A stretch of 64,000 nucleotides of DNA, from contig CASDOZ010000006.1 of the NCBI GenBank assembly GCA_949282265.1, positions 62,001-126,000 on the forward strand, given 5' to 3'. The position numbers and the translations under genes are program-made. Shown here in pieces: positions 44,191-53,330 of this stretch (positions are counted from its first letter, which is position 1; each line of letters opens with the position of its first letter). Under the pieces are notes generated by a model. The model was not told the DNA's origin, made no database searches, and worked only from the letters and a program-made list of their open reading frames with translations. The stretch comes from an uncultured Bacteroidales bacterium (GTDB lineage: Bacteria > Bacteroidota > Bacteroidia > Bacteroidales > Paludibacteraceae).

Positions 44191-44508
44191 ATGGAACAGA
44201 AAAAAGGTAACCAGCTCAACATAGAGCTATCGGCGGAAGTGGCGGAAGGCATCTATTCCAACCTGGCCATCATTTCACATTCTACATCGGAATTTGTACT
44301 TGATTTTGTCCGCATTATGCCGGGAACACCCAAGGCACATGTCAAGTCGCGGATTATCTTGACCCCAGAACATGCCAAACGGCTGTTGTTTGCATTGCAG
44401 GACAATATCGTGAAATATGAACAGCAATTCGGAAAAATAAGTACGCCGGACAGCGGTTCAAACATGATTCCACCCGTCCCCATGAGTTTCGGCGGCGGGG
44501 AGGCATAA
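44191..44508 (+). CDS. DUF3467 family protein
   Basis: A 105-residue cytoplasmic protein with the DUF3467 pattern: LNIELSAEVAEGIYSNLAII, then SEFVLDFVRIMPG, AHVKSRIILTPEHAKRLLFA and ALQDNIVKYEQQFG. Function of the family is unknown. It is found widely in Bacteroidetes, often near RNA polymerase or metabolic genes. Co-transcribed with metY and closed by a 19-bp-stem terminator. Confidence 0.88.
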   Translation: MEQKKGNQLNIELSAEVAEGIYSNLAIISHSTSEFVLDFVRIMPGTPKAHVKSRIILTPEHAKRLLFALQDNIVKYEQQFGKISTPDSGSNMIPPVPMSFGGGEA

Positions 44509-44527
44509 AAAAGTTTCTGCTATCATT

Positions 44528-44580
44528 AATCCCAGCAACTAATTATGGTTCGACTATAATTAGTTGCTGGGATTTTATTT
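44528..44580 (+). terminator. strong terminator after metY-DUF3467
   Basis: Perfect 19-bp inverted repeat (44528-44546 with 44556-44574) around a 9-nt loop, followed by TTATTT. It marks the left boundary of the AT-rich utilisation locus. Confidence 0.9.
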
Positions 44581-44716
44581 ACCAGATATGTGATAAGTAT
44601 AATTACAAGCCAAAAATGTTAATATTATTTAAATATATCGTGTGCTATTGTGGTCTCTTCTAAGATATCCGTATTATATTCAAAATAAACCACGAGTCTC
44701 AATACAATCGTTTACC

Positions 44717-47700
44717 ATGAAAAAACAAGTTTTTCTCTTGATTTTTGTTTGTTTATACAGCACAACTTTCGTATTTGCCCAAAAATTGACTTTGAGCATG
44801 AGAGACGTTTCGTATGAGCAAATTATTAACGCTATAGAACAACAAAGTAATTTCCGTTTTCTATTTAACCGTGATTTAATTGACGTTTCAAAAACAATAA
44901 GTATTCATGTTGCAAACGCTCCTATTGATTCGATCTTATTACAATTATTTGAGAATACAGAAATTGGTTATACTATTAAGGATAAACAAATAGTGTTGTA
45001 CCCGATTACAGAAAAAAAAGTTGATTCTGTTAGTGGAACAATTTTGGATGAACAAGGTGAACCTATTATCGGTGCATCAATTATGCTAGAAGATAGCCCC
45101 ATAGGTACCATATCTGATGTAAATGGCCATTTTTCTATCAAAGCTCCTGCCAATGGTTCTTTACAAATATCCTATATGGGCTACAAAACACAAAAAATAC
45201 AAATTGACAATCGCAATTTTATTACGATAACGATGTCAGAAGATACTGAATTGTTGGAAGAAGTTGTAGTAATTGGCTATGGCTCTATTGCCAAAAGGGA
45301 TCTTACTGGTGCCGTATCCAGCGTAAAATCAACTGAATTACCAGAAGTTGCCAACGTATCTATTGGGCAGATGCTATCTGGGAAGATTGCCGGTTTACAA
45401 GTTATGCAGACTTCTGCACAACCTGGCGGAGGAATGAGTTTTTTAATTCGTGGCGCAGCCTCCGTAGGAGCCGGCAATCAACCTTTAATCATTATAGATG
45501 GATTTCCCGTTTCATCATTTAGTGAGCCAGGCAGTGGCAACATATATGATGGCGGCTCCAAAAGTGATTTGAACTCCATTAATCCCAGTGACATAGAATC
45601 CGTAGAAGTTCTTAAAGATGCATCTGCAACAGCCATTTACGGAGCAAGAGCGGCTAATGGAGTGATCTTAATTACGACGAAAAGGGGAAAAGAAGGGCGA
45701 ATTACAGTGGACTACCAAGGAGGGGTTTCATATCAACAGATTTCAGATACATACAACACGCTAAATGCTTCCGACTTGATGCGTGCGATAAACATGTATA
45801 ATAAAGAAAAATACATGGTGGATCATCAATATTATCCCTATGGTAATACAGTAAAAACGCCGGCTGAACTTGATGCCGAAATTATTCCGGTTTATACCAT
45901 GGAGCAGATAAATAACCCGGCGGCAAATACCAATTGGTTTAAAGAAATAACCCGGCCGGGATATACAACGCAACACAATGTCAGTCTGAGTGGTGGTAGC
46001 ACAAAAAATCAATATTACGCTTCTTTGAATTATTATGTACAAGATGGGGTGATAAAAAATTCCGGATTTGAACGTTTTTCAGGGCGAGTTAATATCGACC
46101 AAAAGTTGGGCAAATATGCAAAAACAGGATTAAGCGCTACTGTTAGTCGGGTAAACAACACGAATTCCCAATTAGGCGGAAATGCAAATGAACTGTCTGG
46201 CATTATCCGTTCCGCTCTCGTATTCCCAAGCTATCTGCCTATAAGGGATGCGCAGGGGGAGTATTCATTAAGTGAGACACAAGCCTATTTACCAAACCCG
46301 GTTTCTATGCTGGAAATTTCAGATAAAAGTATTTTGGAACGTTTTTTAGGTACTGTCTATTTGGAACTATACCCTGTTAAAAATTTAACAATTAGAGGCA
46401 GCGTAGGAGTTGACAGGAATATCGGAAAACGAACGACATATTTGCCTAAAACGACATTATATGGAGCTAAAGAAGGTGGGAAAGCATCCATTTCTACCAA
46501 TGAGCGATTCGATTTATTGTCCAATGCCGTAGCTACTTATGATTTGAATTTCGCAAACAGCCACAAATTGACGCTAATGTTAGGAGCTGAATATCAACGT
46601 TTGCAATCTGATGGATATGGTGCTGGCAACAGTGATTTTCTGTTAGATAGTTTCTTGTGGTATAATTTGTCAGCAGGCGAGGCCCAGAAGCCGACTGTCT
46701 TTTCTTCTGGAAGTGTTGAATCAATGGCATCTTTTTTTGGACGTTTCCATTATACTTTCAGAGAAAAATATTTGTTGACAACAACATTAAGAGCGGATGC
46801 ATCCTCACGATTTGCCCGAAACAAAAAATGGGGCTATTTCCCATCAATAGCATTTGCATGGAGAATGTCAGAGGAACAATTCATGCAAGACATACAAGAC
46901 TATATCTCAAATCTGAAACTCCGTATCAGTTATGGGACAACAGGTAATGCAAATATAGGATATAATGCCATGGCAATATTCCGTACGGGACAGAATTTCC
47001 AATTCGGCGATAAAATATATACTGGTGTATACAATTCCCAATTGGAAAATCCCAATTTGAGCTGGGAAACCACCCGAGAATTAAACCTGGGTGCCGATTT
47101 ATCGTTCTTCAAGAATCGTATTAATCTCACCGCCGAATACTTTCACAAAATCATAGACGGTTTATTAAGTTATCGTTCACTACCAACCTACAATGAAGTT
47201 ACAACCATCGCCGACAATATCGGCAAGACCCAAAGTCGTGGGGTTGAGCTAACCTTGAACACGCTAAACATAAAGAAACAGTCTTTTATGTGGCAATCAA
47301 CCCTAACTTTCTCATGTTATCGTGACCGTTGGCTGGAACGTGCACCAACATGGATTCCTAAAATATATGAGTCTGAGACGGATTTCATTAGAACCAATTT
47401 CTTTTATCTGTCAGATGGTTTAATCCAACCTGGAAATATCCCGGAATATATGCCCGCAGCTGTCCCAGGACAAGTAAAGTTATTGGACATTAATGGTTTC
47501 AAAAAAGATGAGAATGGCAATAGGCTGGTGGATGAAAATGGCAAATTTATCTACTCAGGGGAACCGGATGGAGTTCTGGATGATGCGGATATTGTGAATT
47601 TAGGTTGTGCGGATCCTGGTTATATGGTCGGATTTGCAAACACACTTGCTTACAAAGGATTTGATCTTTCCGTCTATTTCTATGGTTTCCTGGGCAGGAA

Positions 47701-48076
47701 AATGGTAGATCCAAATACGCAAATAGGAATAAATCACCAATTGGATCAACATCAAGGAGGATTAGTTACACTACTTGATTCTTGGAGGCACGACAATATG
47801 ACAAGTACGCAACCTTCATATATTAGCTCTTCTTATGGATACGGGGATTATCTTTTGCAAGACGCTTCCTTCATGAGGTGTAAAAATATCACTTTGGGTT
47901 ATTCTTTCCCACAAAGGTGGATCGGCAAAGCCGCTCAAAAAATAAGAATATATGTTGACTTGCAAAATCCTTTTGTAATAACCAAATATACAGGACTGGA
48001 TCCTGAAACAGATGCATATACAGCAGCATATCCCAACATACGTTCTTTTTCTGTCGGATTAGATGTAACTTTCTAA
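44717..48076 (+). CDS. SusC-type TonB-dependent transducer with STN domain
   Basis: A 1119-residue outer-membrane receptor from the ATG at 44717; the in-frame start at 44642 would place 25 residues before the signal peptide. Signal peptide about 1-21, STN domain about 23-98 (LSMRDVSYEQIINAIEQQSN), CarboxypepD_reg-like domain about 103-175, TonB box near 183-190 (VVVIGYGS), then plug and barrel. An STN domain marks receptors that signal through a FecR-type anti-sigma to an ECF sigma factor. Such a pair ends this locus (59852-61377). No TAnnTTTG promoter lies in 44575-44716, which fits ECF-driven expression. First gene of the glycan locus. Confidence 0.95.
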   Translation: MKKQVFLLIFVCLYSTTFVFAQKLTLSMRDVSYEQIINAIEQQSNFRFLFNRDLIDVSKTISIHVANAPIDSILLQLFENTEIGYTIKDKQIVLYPITEKKVDSVSGTILDEQGEPIIGASIMLEDSPIGTISDVNGHFSIKAPANGSLQISYMGYKTQKIQIDNRNFITITMSEDTELLEEVVVIGYGSIAKRDLTGAVSSVKSTELPEVANVSIGQMLSGKIAGLQVMQTSAQPGGGMSFLIRGAASVGAGNQPLIIIDGFPVSSFSEPGSGNIYDGGSKSDLNSINPSDIESVEVLKDASATAIYGARAANGVILITTKRGKEGRITVDYQGGVSYQQISDTYNTLNASDLMRAINMYNKEKYMVDHQYYPYGNTVKTPAELDAEIIPVYTMEQINNPAANTNWFKEITRPGYTTQHNVSLSGGSTKNQYYASLNYYVQDGVIKNSGFERFSGRVNIDQKLGKYAKTGLSATVSRVNNTNSQLGGNANELSGIIRSALVFPSYLPIRDAQGEYSLSETQAYLPNPVSMLEISDKSILERFLGTVYLELYPVKNLTIRGSVGVDRNIGKRTTYLPKTTLYGAKEGGKASISTNERFDLLSNAVATYDLNFANSHKLTLMLGAEYQRLQSDGYGAGNSDFLLDSFLWYNLSAGEAQKPTVFSSGSVESMASFFGRFHYTFREKYLLTTTLRADASSRFARNKKWGYFPSIAFAWRMSEEQFMQDIQDYISNLKLRISYGTTGNANIGYNAMAIFRTGQNFQFGDKIYTGVYNSQLENPNLSWETTRELNLGADLSFFKNRINLTAEYFHKIIDGLLSYRSLPTYNEVTTIADNIGKTQSRGVELTLNTLNIKKQSFMWQSTLTFSCYRDRWLERAPTWIPKIYESETDFIRTNFFYLSDGLIQPGNIPEYMPAAVPGQVKLLDINGFKKDENGNRLVDENGKFIYSGEPDGVLDDADIVNLGCADPGYMVGFANTLAYKGFDLSVYFYGFLGRKMVDPNTQIGINHQLDQHQGGLVTLLDSWRHDNMTSTQPSYISSSYGYGDYLLQDASFMRCKNITLGYSFPQRWIGKAAQKIRIYVDLQNPFVITKYTGLDPETDAYTAAYPNIRSFSVGLDVTF

Positions 48077-48088
48077 CTAATAAGCATT

Positions 48089-49654
48089 ATGAAGCATAAT
48101 AGAAATATCGTATTGATAATAATTGCATTGATTATTAATTCATGCCAATTGGAATCCGAGCTATATGATGTAATTTCTGCAGAATCTTTTCCTAAGACGG
48201 AAGAAGATGTAAAAGCGGCAGTAACTGCAGTGTACAATACATTCAAATCTGATGTCGGTATTCTATCATGTGCAGGTTGGGACGGTGCGCTTATTCCGGC
48301 CGAAATGTCAACTGATATTGGACAGTGTGCATGGGGAGATACATTTTGGGGACAAGTCCTATATCAGAATTGGTGGCCGGAACCTGTTGGTGTTGCTGCC
48401 ATTACAGCCCAATGCTTCTGGTATTACAGCCGCATAAGTGCAGCAACACTGACTCTGTACCGAATAGAACAAGTAAACATGGATGCCGACCGCAAAGCAA
48501 GATACATTGCAGAGGTAAAGGCATGCAGGGCATGGTTAGCGTATATATTATTTGATTTATATGGCCCTATTCCAATTGCAACACTTGAGCAATTATTGGC
48601 CAATGATGACCAATTGATTATTCCACGGCCTACAGAGGAATTTATGGTCAAATTTATAGAAGACGGAATGTCTGAAGCAATTCCTGAGCTACCATACCGG
48701 TATGATAAAGCAGACTACGGTCGAATAACCAAAGGATTGTGCCAGATGGTTCTGCTTAAATTGTACATGAAGCAACATGAATGGACTAAAGCCATTGAGA
48801 TTGCACGTGAATTAATGAAACCAGAATATGGTTATAGATTATATCCGCGCAGTTCCGGAGGATATCCCGCCCTATTTACCCTTGCTGCCGAGCAAGACAA
48901 TGAAATCATATATGCGGTGCCTAATAGTACGGCGTTCCCGAATGCATGGTATCCTCATGTTGTTGCCCCAACCTATCCATTGAACAACGAAGCAATACAA
49001 AAATGGGGTGGCTATAAAATGACATGGGAATTTTATTGGACTTTCGAACGGGGAGATGAACGTACAACACGTTTAATAGCAGAATACACTGGAAAGGATG
49101 GATTGCCCTACAATGAAAAGCTAAGAGGAACCATTACCGACCTTAAATTGGGGGTTCTACCGATAAAATATGAAGAAGATCCAGCTTCTACCGGAACAGA
49201 CAACCAGATTGATTGGATTGTGTATCGTTACGCCGATGTGCTGTTATTATTGGCCGAAGCCTTGAACCGGGCAAATGGCGGTCCCACGGATGAAGCCTTT
49301 GAGCTGTTGAACCAGGTCAGAAGACGTGCCGGTTTGCAAGATGCAGTACAAAGCGCAAACTTTACCGTAACAACTGTCAAAGGCACTACTTTGCGTCCTG
49401 TCACATTATCATACGATTTAACGACAATGGAAGGGTTTAATGAATTCATTCTGGCAGAACGTGGACACGAACTTTGGTTTGAAGGTTGCCGGAGACAGGA
49501 TTTGATACGTCATGGAAAGTATTATGAAGTTATCCAGAAAAAAAACGGCTACCGTGAAGGAATGTCATCGGAAGGACGCCAATATTACCCTATCCCAAGT
49601 TGGATTATTTTAGAAGGTAAAGGCATCATCCTACAAAATGATCCATATAAATAA
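48089..49654 (+). CDS. SusD-type glycan-binding lipoprotein
   Basis: A 521-residue lipoprotein (signal IVLIIIALIINSC, Cys about 19). SusD core: KTEEDVKAAVTAVYNTF, ARYIAEVKACRAWLAYILFD (helical TPR-like), RPTEEFMVKFIEDGMSEAIP and the C-terminal YADVLLLLAEALNRANGG, later FNEFILAERGHELWFEGCRR. Twelve bp after susC, 23 bp before the DUF4874-like gene. It is expected to form the surface lid over the SusC barrel and to select the same glycan the GH89/GH109 enzymes cut. Confidence 0.95.
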   Translation: MKHNRNIVLIIIALIINSCQLESELYDVISAESFPKTEEDVKAAVTAVYNTFKSDVGILSCAGWDGALIPAEMSTDIGQCAWGDTFWGQVLYQNWWPEPVGVAAITAQCFWYYSRISAATLTLYRIEQVNMDADRKARYIAEVKACRAWLAYILFDLYGPIPIATLEQLLANDDQLIIPRPTEEFMVKFIEDGMSEAIPELPYRYDKADYGRITKGLCQMVLLKLYMKQHEWTKAIEIARELMKPEYGYRLYPRSSGGYPALFTLAAEQDNEIIYAVPNSTAFPNAWYPHVVAPTYPLNNEAIQKWGGYKMTWEFYWTFERGDERTTRLIAEYTGKDGLPYNEKLRGTITDLKLGVLPIKYEEDPASTGTDNQIDWIVYRYADVLLLLAEALNRANGGPTDEAFELLNQVRRRAGLQDAVQSANFTVTTVKGTTLRPVTLSYDLTTMEGFNEFILAERGHELWFEGCRRQDLIRHGKYYEVIQKKNGYREGMSSEGRQYYPIPSWIILEGKGIILQNDPYK

Positions 49655-49677
49655 CAACAAACATACACTTTTATACT

Positions 49678-51462
49678 ATGAGACATATAACAACAATTTC
49701 TTTATTGGTTTTCTGCATATACGCAAGCGCATCAACCATCATTTACGAAGGTGATTTCGATACCAATTTTCCCAATCCGGAACGTGGTTATTGTTATTCA
49801 ATAGACCCTCCTTTTGCAAATATGACATGGTCTTTTTGTGAGCAAGATCCAGAAAAATACACAGATGTCCAATGGACAAAAGCGGTAAATCCAAATGAAT
49901 TGAAATTCTTGCGTACAACAAAAGGCATGTCGTTGGTACTAATCCGGTACCACATAGCAGAATTCCGATATAAACCGTTGTCAGAAGAATTTCTACAACG
50001 GTTAAATGAAGACTTTGCCAATGTCAGGAAAGCCGGATTTAAAATGATACCCCATTTCACATATAATTGGGTAGGAGGAGGGCCGGATGCCCCCGCAGAA
50101 ATTATTTTGGAACATTTGGAACAATTACGCCCTATTTTTCAAGAGAATGTTGATGTTATTGCCTATGTATACTCAGGGCTGATTGGCTGTTGGGGAGAGC
50201 AACATAGTTCCGCTTTCGGGAACATAGATGTATCCCGCGGATATAACCGCCTAAATGAGAGTACAATCAAAATAATTGAAAAAATATTTGATGTCGTTCC
50301 GCCGGAAAGAATGGTCAATTTCAGAATCGCACAATATAAATTTCAATATTTCAACGGACTCAGTGCACTTGCAGCAGAAGAAAACAAACCGATTGACAAT
50401 ATTACAGAAGAAACAGCTTATAATCAATCCATACGTTCCCGCTGGGGAACCGATGAACATTGCTTGGTATGCAGTGAGTGTAATTGCGGTTCATACACTG
50501 TTCCCGGACAAGATCCGGTGGAAATTATAGAATGGTTGGAGCGCGAGAACAAGTTTCTTCCCCAAGGAGGTGAACCTGGCGTAACAAACGGCTGTGGAAG
50601 CGGGAATGAAGATTTGGATGGAGATGGTTATGTAGGAAACGAAGAAAGGGATGACTGTGAACGTATCCGTTCCTTTTTTAAAAGACACAAATGGTCTACC
50701 ATTAATGAAAATTTTAATTGGAATGTTGACAATTTTGCTGTCGAAAAATGGAGGAAAGAAGGATGTTATCAGGAGTTTGCGCGAAATTTAGGATATCGTT
50801 TCAGGATGATTTCGGCAGAAATACCCGACAAGATAAATGCAAACATACCTTTCAATGTATCCATCACTATTTCAAATGATGGCTATGCAGCATGCTATAA
50901 TGAACGGGGAGTTGAACTGGTTTTGCGCAACCAAGAAACCAATGAGACATATACAATCCCTGTTGATTTGACCAATAAGAACAACGACCCGCGTTTCTGG
51001 TTCGGAGGAGAAGAACATACGCTTTCCCTTGAAAACATCTATCTTGACACTGCAATACCTACCGGGAAATACGACCTGTTTTTGAACTTATATGACCCAC
51101 AACCAAAATTGAGAAATATCCCGGAATATTCCATTCGTTGTGCCAACATAAATACATGGGAAGCCACAACTGGTTACAACAAATTACATACGGGCATAGA
51201 AATAGAGAACGATATGTCCGGATTATTTCAATCTTTTTCCAATGACGGCATATATATAATTCCCAATCCCGTTGAAAACACATTCCTTGTAGAAGCTCCT
51301 TTTACCGTGATACGTATGCAGTTAATTGATGTTGCGGGAAGACTTGTATATCAAACATTTGATAACAAAGGTTCATTGGCAGGCTTACCATCGGGTTGTT
51401 ATTTATTACATGTAATTTCTGACCAAAAGATACCATATCAAACAAAAATAATAAAAAATTAA
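49678..51462 (+). CDS. DUF4874/DUF4832-type surface protein with T9SS tail
   Basis: A 594-residue secreted protein, signal peptide about 1-19. The N-terminal region (FPNPERGYCYSIDPP, then LVLIRYHIAEFRYKPLSEEF) is the DUF4874 barrel type found in glycan loci. A DUF4832-like part follows (RMVNFRIAQYKFQYF, RWGTDEHCLV). A Cys-rich insert (about 255-335) carries a calcium-loop motif DLDGDGYVGNEE (312-323). An Ig-like domain is near 375-490, and the C-terminal 80 residues (IIPNPVENTFLVEAPF, GLPSGCYLLHV) are a T9SS sorting domain. DUF4874/DUF4832 proteins resemble glycoside hydrolases, but activity is not established; here it may bind or cut the locus substrate. Confidence 0.85.
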   Translation: MRHITTISLLVFCIYASASTIIYEGDFDTNFPNPERGYCYSIDPPFANMTWSFCEQDPEKYTDVQWTKAVNPNELKFLRTTKGMSLVLIRYHIAEFRYKPLSEEFLQRLNEDFANVRKAGFKMIPHFTYNWVGGGPDAPAEIILEHLEQLRPIFQENVDVIAYVYSGLIGCWGEQHSSAFGNIDVSRGYNRLNESTIKIIEKIFDVVPPERMVNFRIAQYKFQYFNGLSALAAEENKPIDNITEETAYNQSIRSRWGTDEHCLVCSECNCGSYTVPGQDPVEIIEWLERENKFLPQGGEPGVTNGCGSGNEDLDGDGYVGNEERDDCERIRSFFKRHKWSTINENFNWNVDNFAVEKWRKEGCYQEFARNLGYRFRMISAEIPDKINANIPFNVSITISNDGYAACYNERGVELVLRNQETNETYTIPVDLTNKNNDPRFWFGGEEHTLSLENIYLDTAIPTGKYDLFLNLYDPQPKLRNIPEYSIRCANINTWEATTGYNKLHTGIEIENDMSGLFQSFSNDGIYIIPNPVENTFLVEAPFTVIRMQLIDVAGRLVYQTFDNKGSLAGLPSGCYLLHVISDQKIPYQTKIIKN

Positions 51463-51488
51463 TTCCATAATTTTAAATCTCATACATT

Positions 51489-53255
51489 ATGAAAAAAGCA
51501 ATGTACATCTTAGCTGTTATTATTACAGCTGTTCATTTGAATGCCCAACTTGTAGAACTTCCATATGAAAGTTCTGTCTTACCCATGAACGGAGATGCGG
51601 CAGTCGTAGATCTAAATGATGATGGTCTATTGGATATTATTTTTAGTGCAGGAAGTCAATGGGAGAGTCCTGCAACAAAAGTGACATATCGTTTCATCAA
51701 TAATGGAAATAAAACTTTTACAGCGGAATCTGACAATATCATTGTTCCCGGACCTATGGCATCTATCCGTTTTGCAGATTTTGATGGAAATGGAGAACCA
51801 GATGTCGTTTTCAGTGGTATTGTCGATGGAGCAGAAGAAGTTTCCATGGAATCACAAGGCATTGTTTATAACATCAAAACAGAAAATCGTTACTTTTTTA
51901 CACCAACACAACGTGTTTCGGTTCCCGGGGACTTCAATAATGATGGATTGGTAGACTATTTTTGTTTTGGCAAATACAATGGTTTCTACTACAATTTAGG
52001 TGATGGCATATTTGAATTAGACACGGAAGTCCCATTCATAGATTACATATATAGTATGCCGGAAGCCATGGCTATTGATTGGGATAATGATGGAGATCTG
52101 GACGTATTCATTACATCATATGAAGTGGGAGAAATAGCCGGACCGAGAGCCAAACTATTAAGGAATGATGGCAATTATATTTTTACAGAGGTGGACTTAG
52201 GAGTGATTCCCGCAGTTCGCGGTTCTATTGATTTTGCAGATCTTAATAGCGATGGTTTTTTAGACATCATCGCCAATGGGGAAAGTTCATTGGGAACAGA
52301 GGCCATGAATACAGTTTTCATATATTTAAGTGATGGTTTGGGAGGTGTCGAAATGTCAGATGTCGCATTTATGCCATATTACTCATGGAGCATAGGGGAT
52401 GGAATAATCATGGGAGATTGGGACAATGATGGTAAAACCGATATCTTGGTTTCTGGAGCCTCCGGCAATGTAAATAAATTGGATATATATCTAAATAGGA
52501 ACAACGGCCAGGAATGGGTCTTGGCACCAGAAAGCGAATTTATGCCGGGAATTGCAAATGGAACCCTAGAAGTCGCGGACTTTAATAATGACAACCGTTT
52601 AGATGTTTTTGCTGCCGGACTACAGACAGGCAATGCAAAAGTATGTTCTGTTTACTTCAATGAAAGTTCCGAAAAAAATGAAGCACCGGAGCCACCGACA
52701 GAACTTTCCGCCCAAGTGACAAATAACTCTGTACATTTATCATGGAATGCTGGAAGTGATGACAAAACACTTGCTGCATCTTTGTCGTATTCGCTCTACT
52801 TGAAAAACAAAACAACCGGATATTGGGTTTCCAATCCATTTGCCGAGGTAGGAGGCACTAACGATGGGAACAGATACGTAACCGATATGGGGAATAGATG
52901 GCTTGCAAGACAAGCAACATTCCAGAATCTGCCGGTGGGAGAATACGAATGGGCCGTACAATCGGTTGATGCATCATACATTGGTTCTAGATTTTCAACA
53001 ATCCAGACTTTCACTATTCCCAATGAAACGGCTCTGCCTATTGTACAAAACCGTTATCCCATAATCGTTCAGGAACATGAAATCATAATAGACCCGTTAT
53101 CAGAAAATGTAAATGTACGTATTTATTCTATAAGTGGTTTGGAAATATATTCAAAACACATATATCAAAAAACCAGTTTCCCGTTATCTCATGGAACATA
53201 TATCGTTAATCTAACAAATGAGTCAGAAACGATAACCGCAAAAATCCTATTATAA
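51489..53255 (+). CDS. FG-GAP/VCBS propeller protein with Fn3 domain and T9SS tail
   Basis: A 588-residue secreted protein, signal peptide about 1-19. I count seven calcium-loop repeats of the D-x-[DN]-x-[DN]-x-x-x-D type (DLNDDGLLD, DFDGNGEPD, DFNNDGLVD, DWDNDGDLD, DLNSDGFLD, DWDNDGKTD, DFNNDNRLD), which predicts a seven-bladed integrin-like beta-propeller. A fibronectin-III domain follows (about 405-510) and then a sorting tail (VNVRIYSISGLEIYSKHIYQ). No catalytic residues seen. It is likely a surface glycan-binding protein. A paralogue of the same design is encoded next. Confidence 0.88.
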   Translation: MKKAMYILAVIITAVHLNAQLVELPYESSVLPMNGDAAVVDLNDDGLLDIIFSAGSQWESPATKVTYRFINNGNKTFTAESDNIIVPGPMASIRFADFDGNGEPDVVFSGIVDGAEEVSMESQGIVYNIKTENRYFFTPTQRVSVPGDFNNDGLVDYFCFGKYNGFYYNLGDGIFELDTEVPFIDYIYSMPEAMAIDWDNDGDLDVFITSYEVGEIAGPRAKLLRNDGNYIFTEVDLGVIPAVRGSIDFADLNSDGFLDIIANGESSLGTEAMNTVFIYLSDGLGGVEMSDVAFMPYYSWSIGDGIIMGDWDNDGKTDILVSGASGNVNKLDIYLNRNNGQEWVLAPESEFMPGIANGTLEVADFNNDNRLDVFAAGLQTGNAKVCSVYFNESSEKNEAPEPPTELSAQVTNNSVHLSWNAGSDDKTLAASLSYSLYLKNKTTGYWVSNPFAEVGGTNDGNRYVTDMGNRWLARQATFQNLPVGEYEWAVQSVDASYIGSRFSTIQTFTIPNETALPIVQNRYPIIVQEHEIIIDPLSENVNVRIYSISGLEIYSKHIYQKTSFPLSHGTYIVNLTNESETITAKILL

Positions 53256-53330
53256 TCACAGATTAAATTTCGTTGGTGTCACTCACCTTGTACAACTTTT
53301 TGGCTATTTATCTAAATAAAAAAGTGGATT

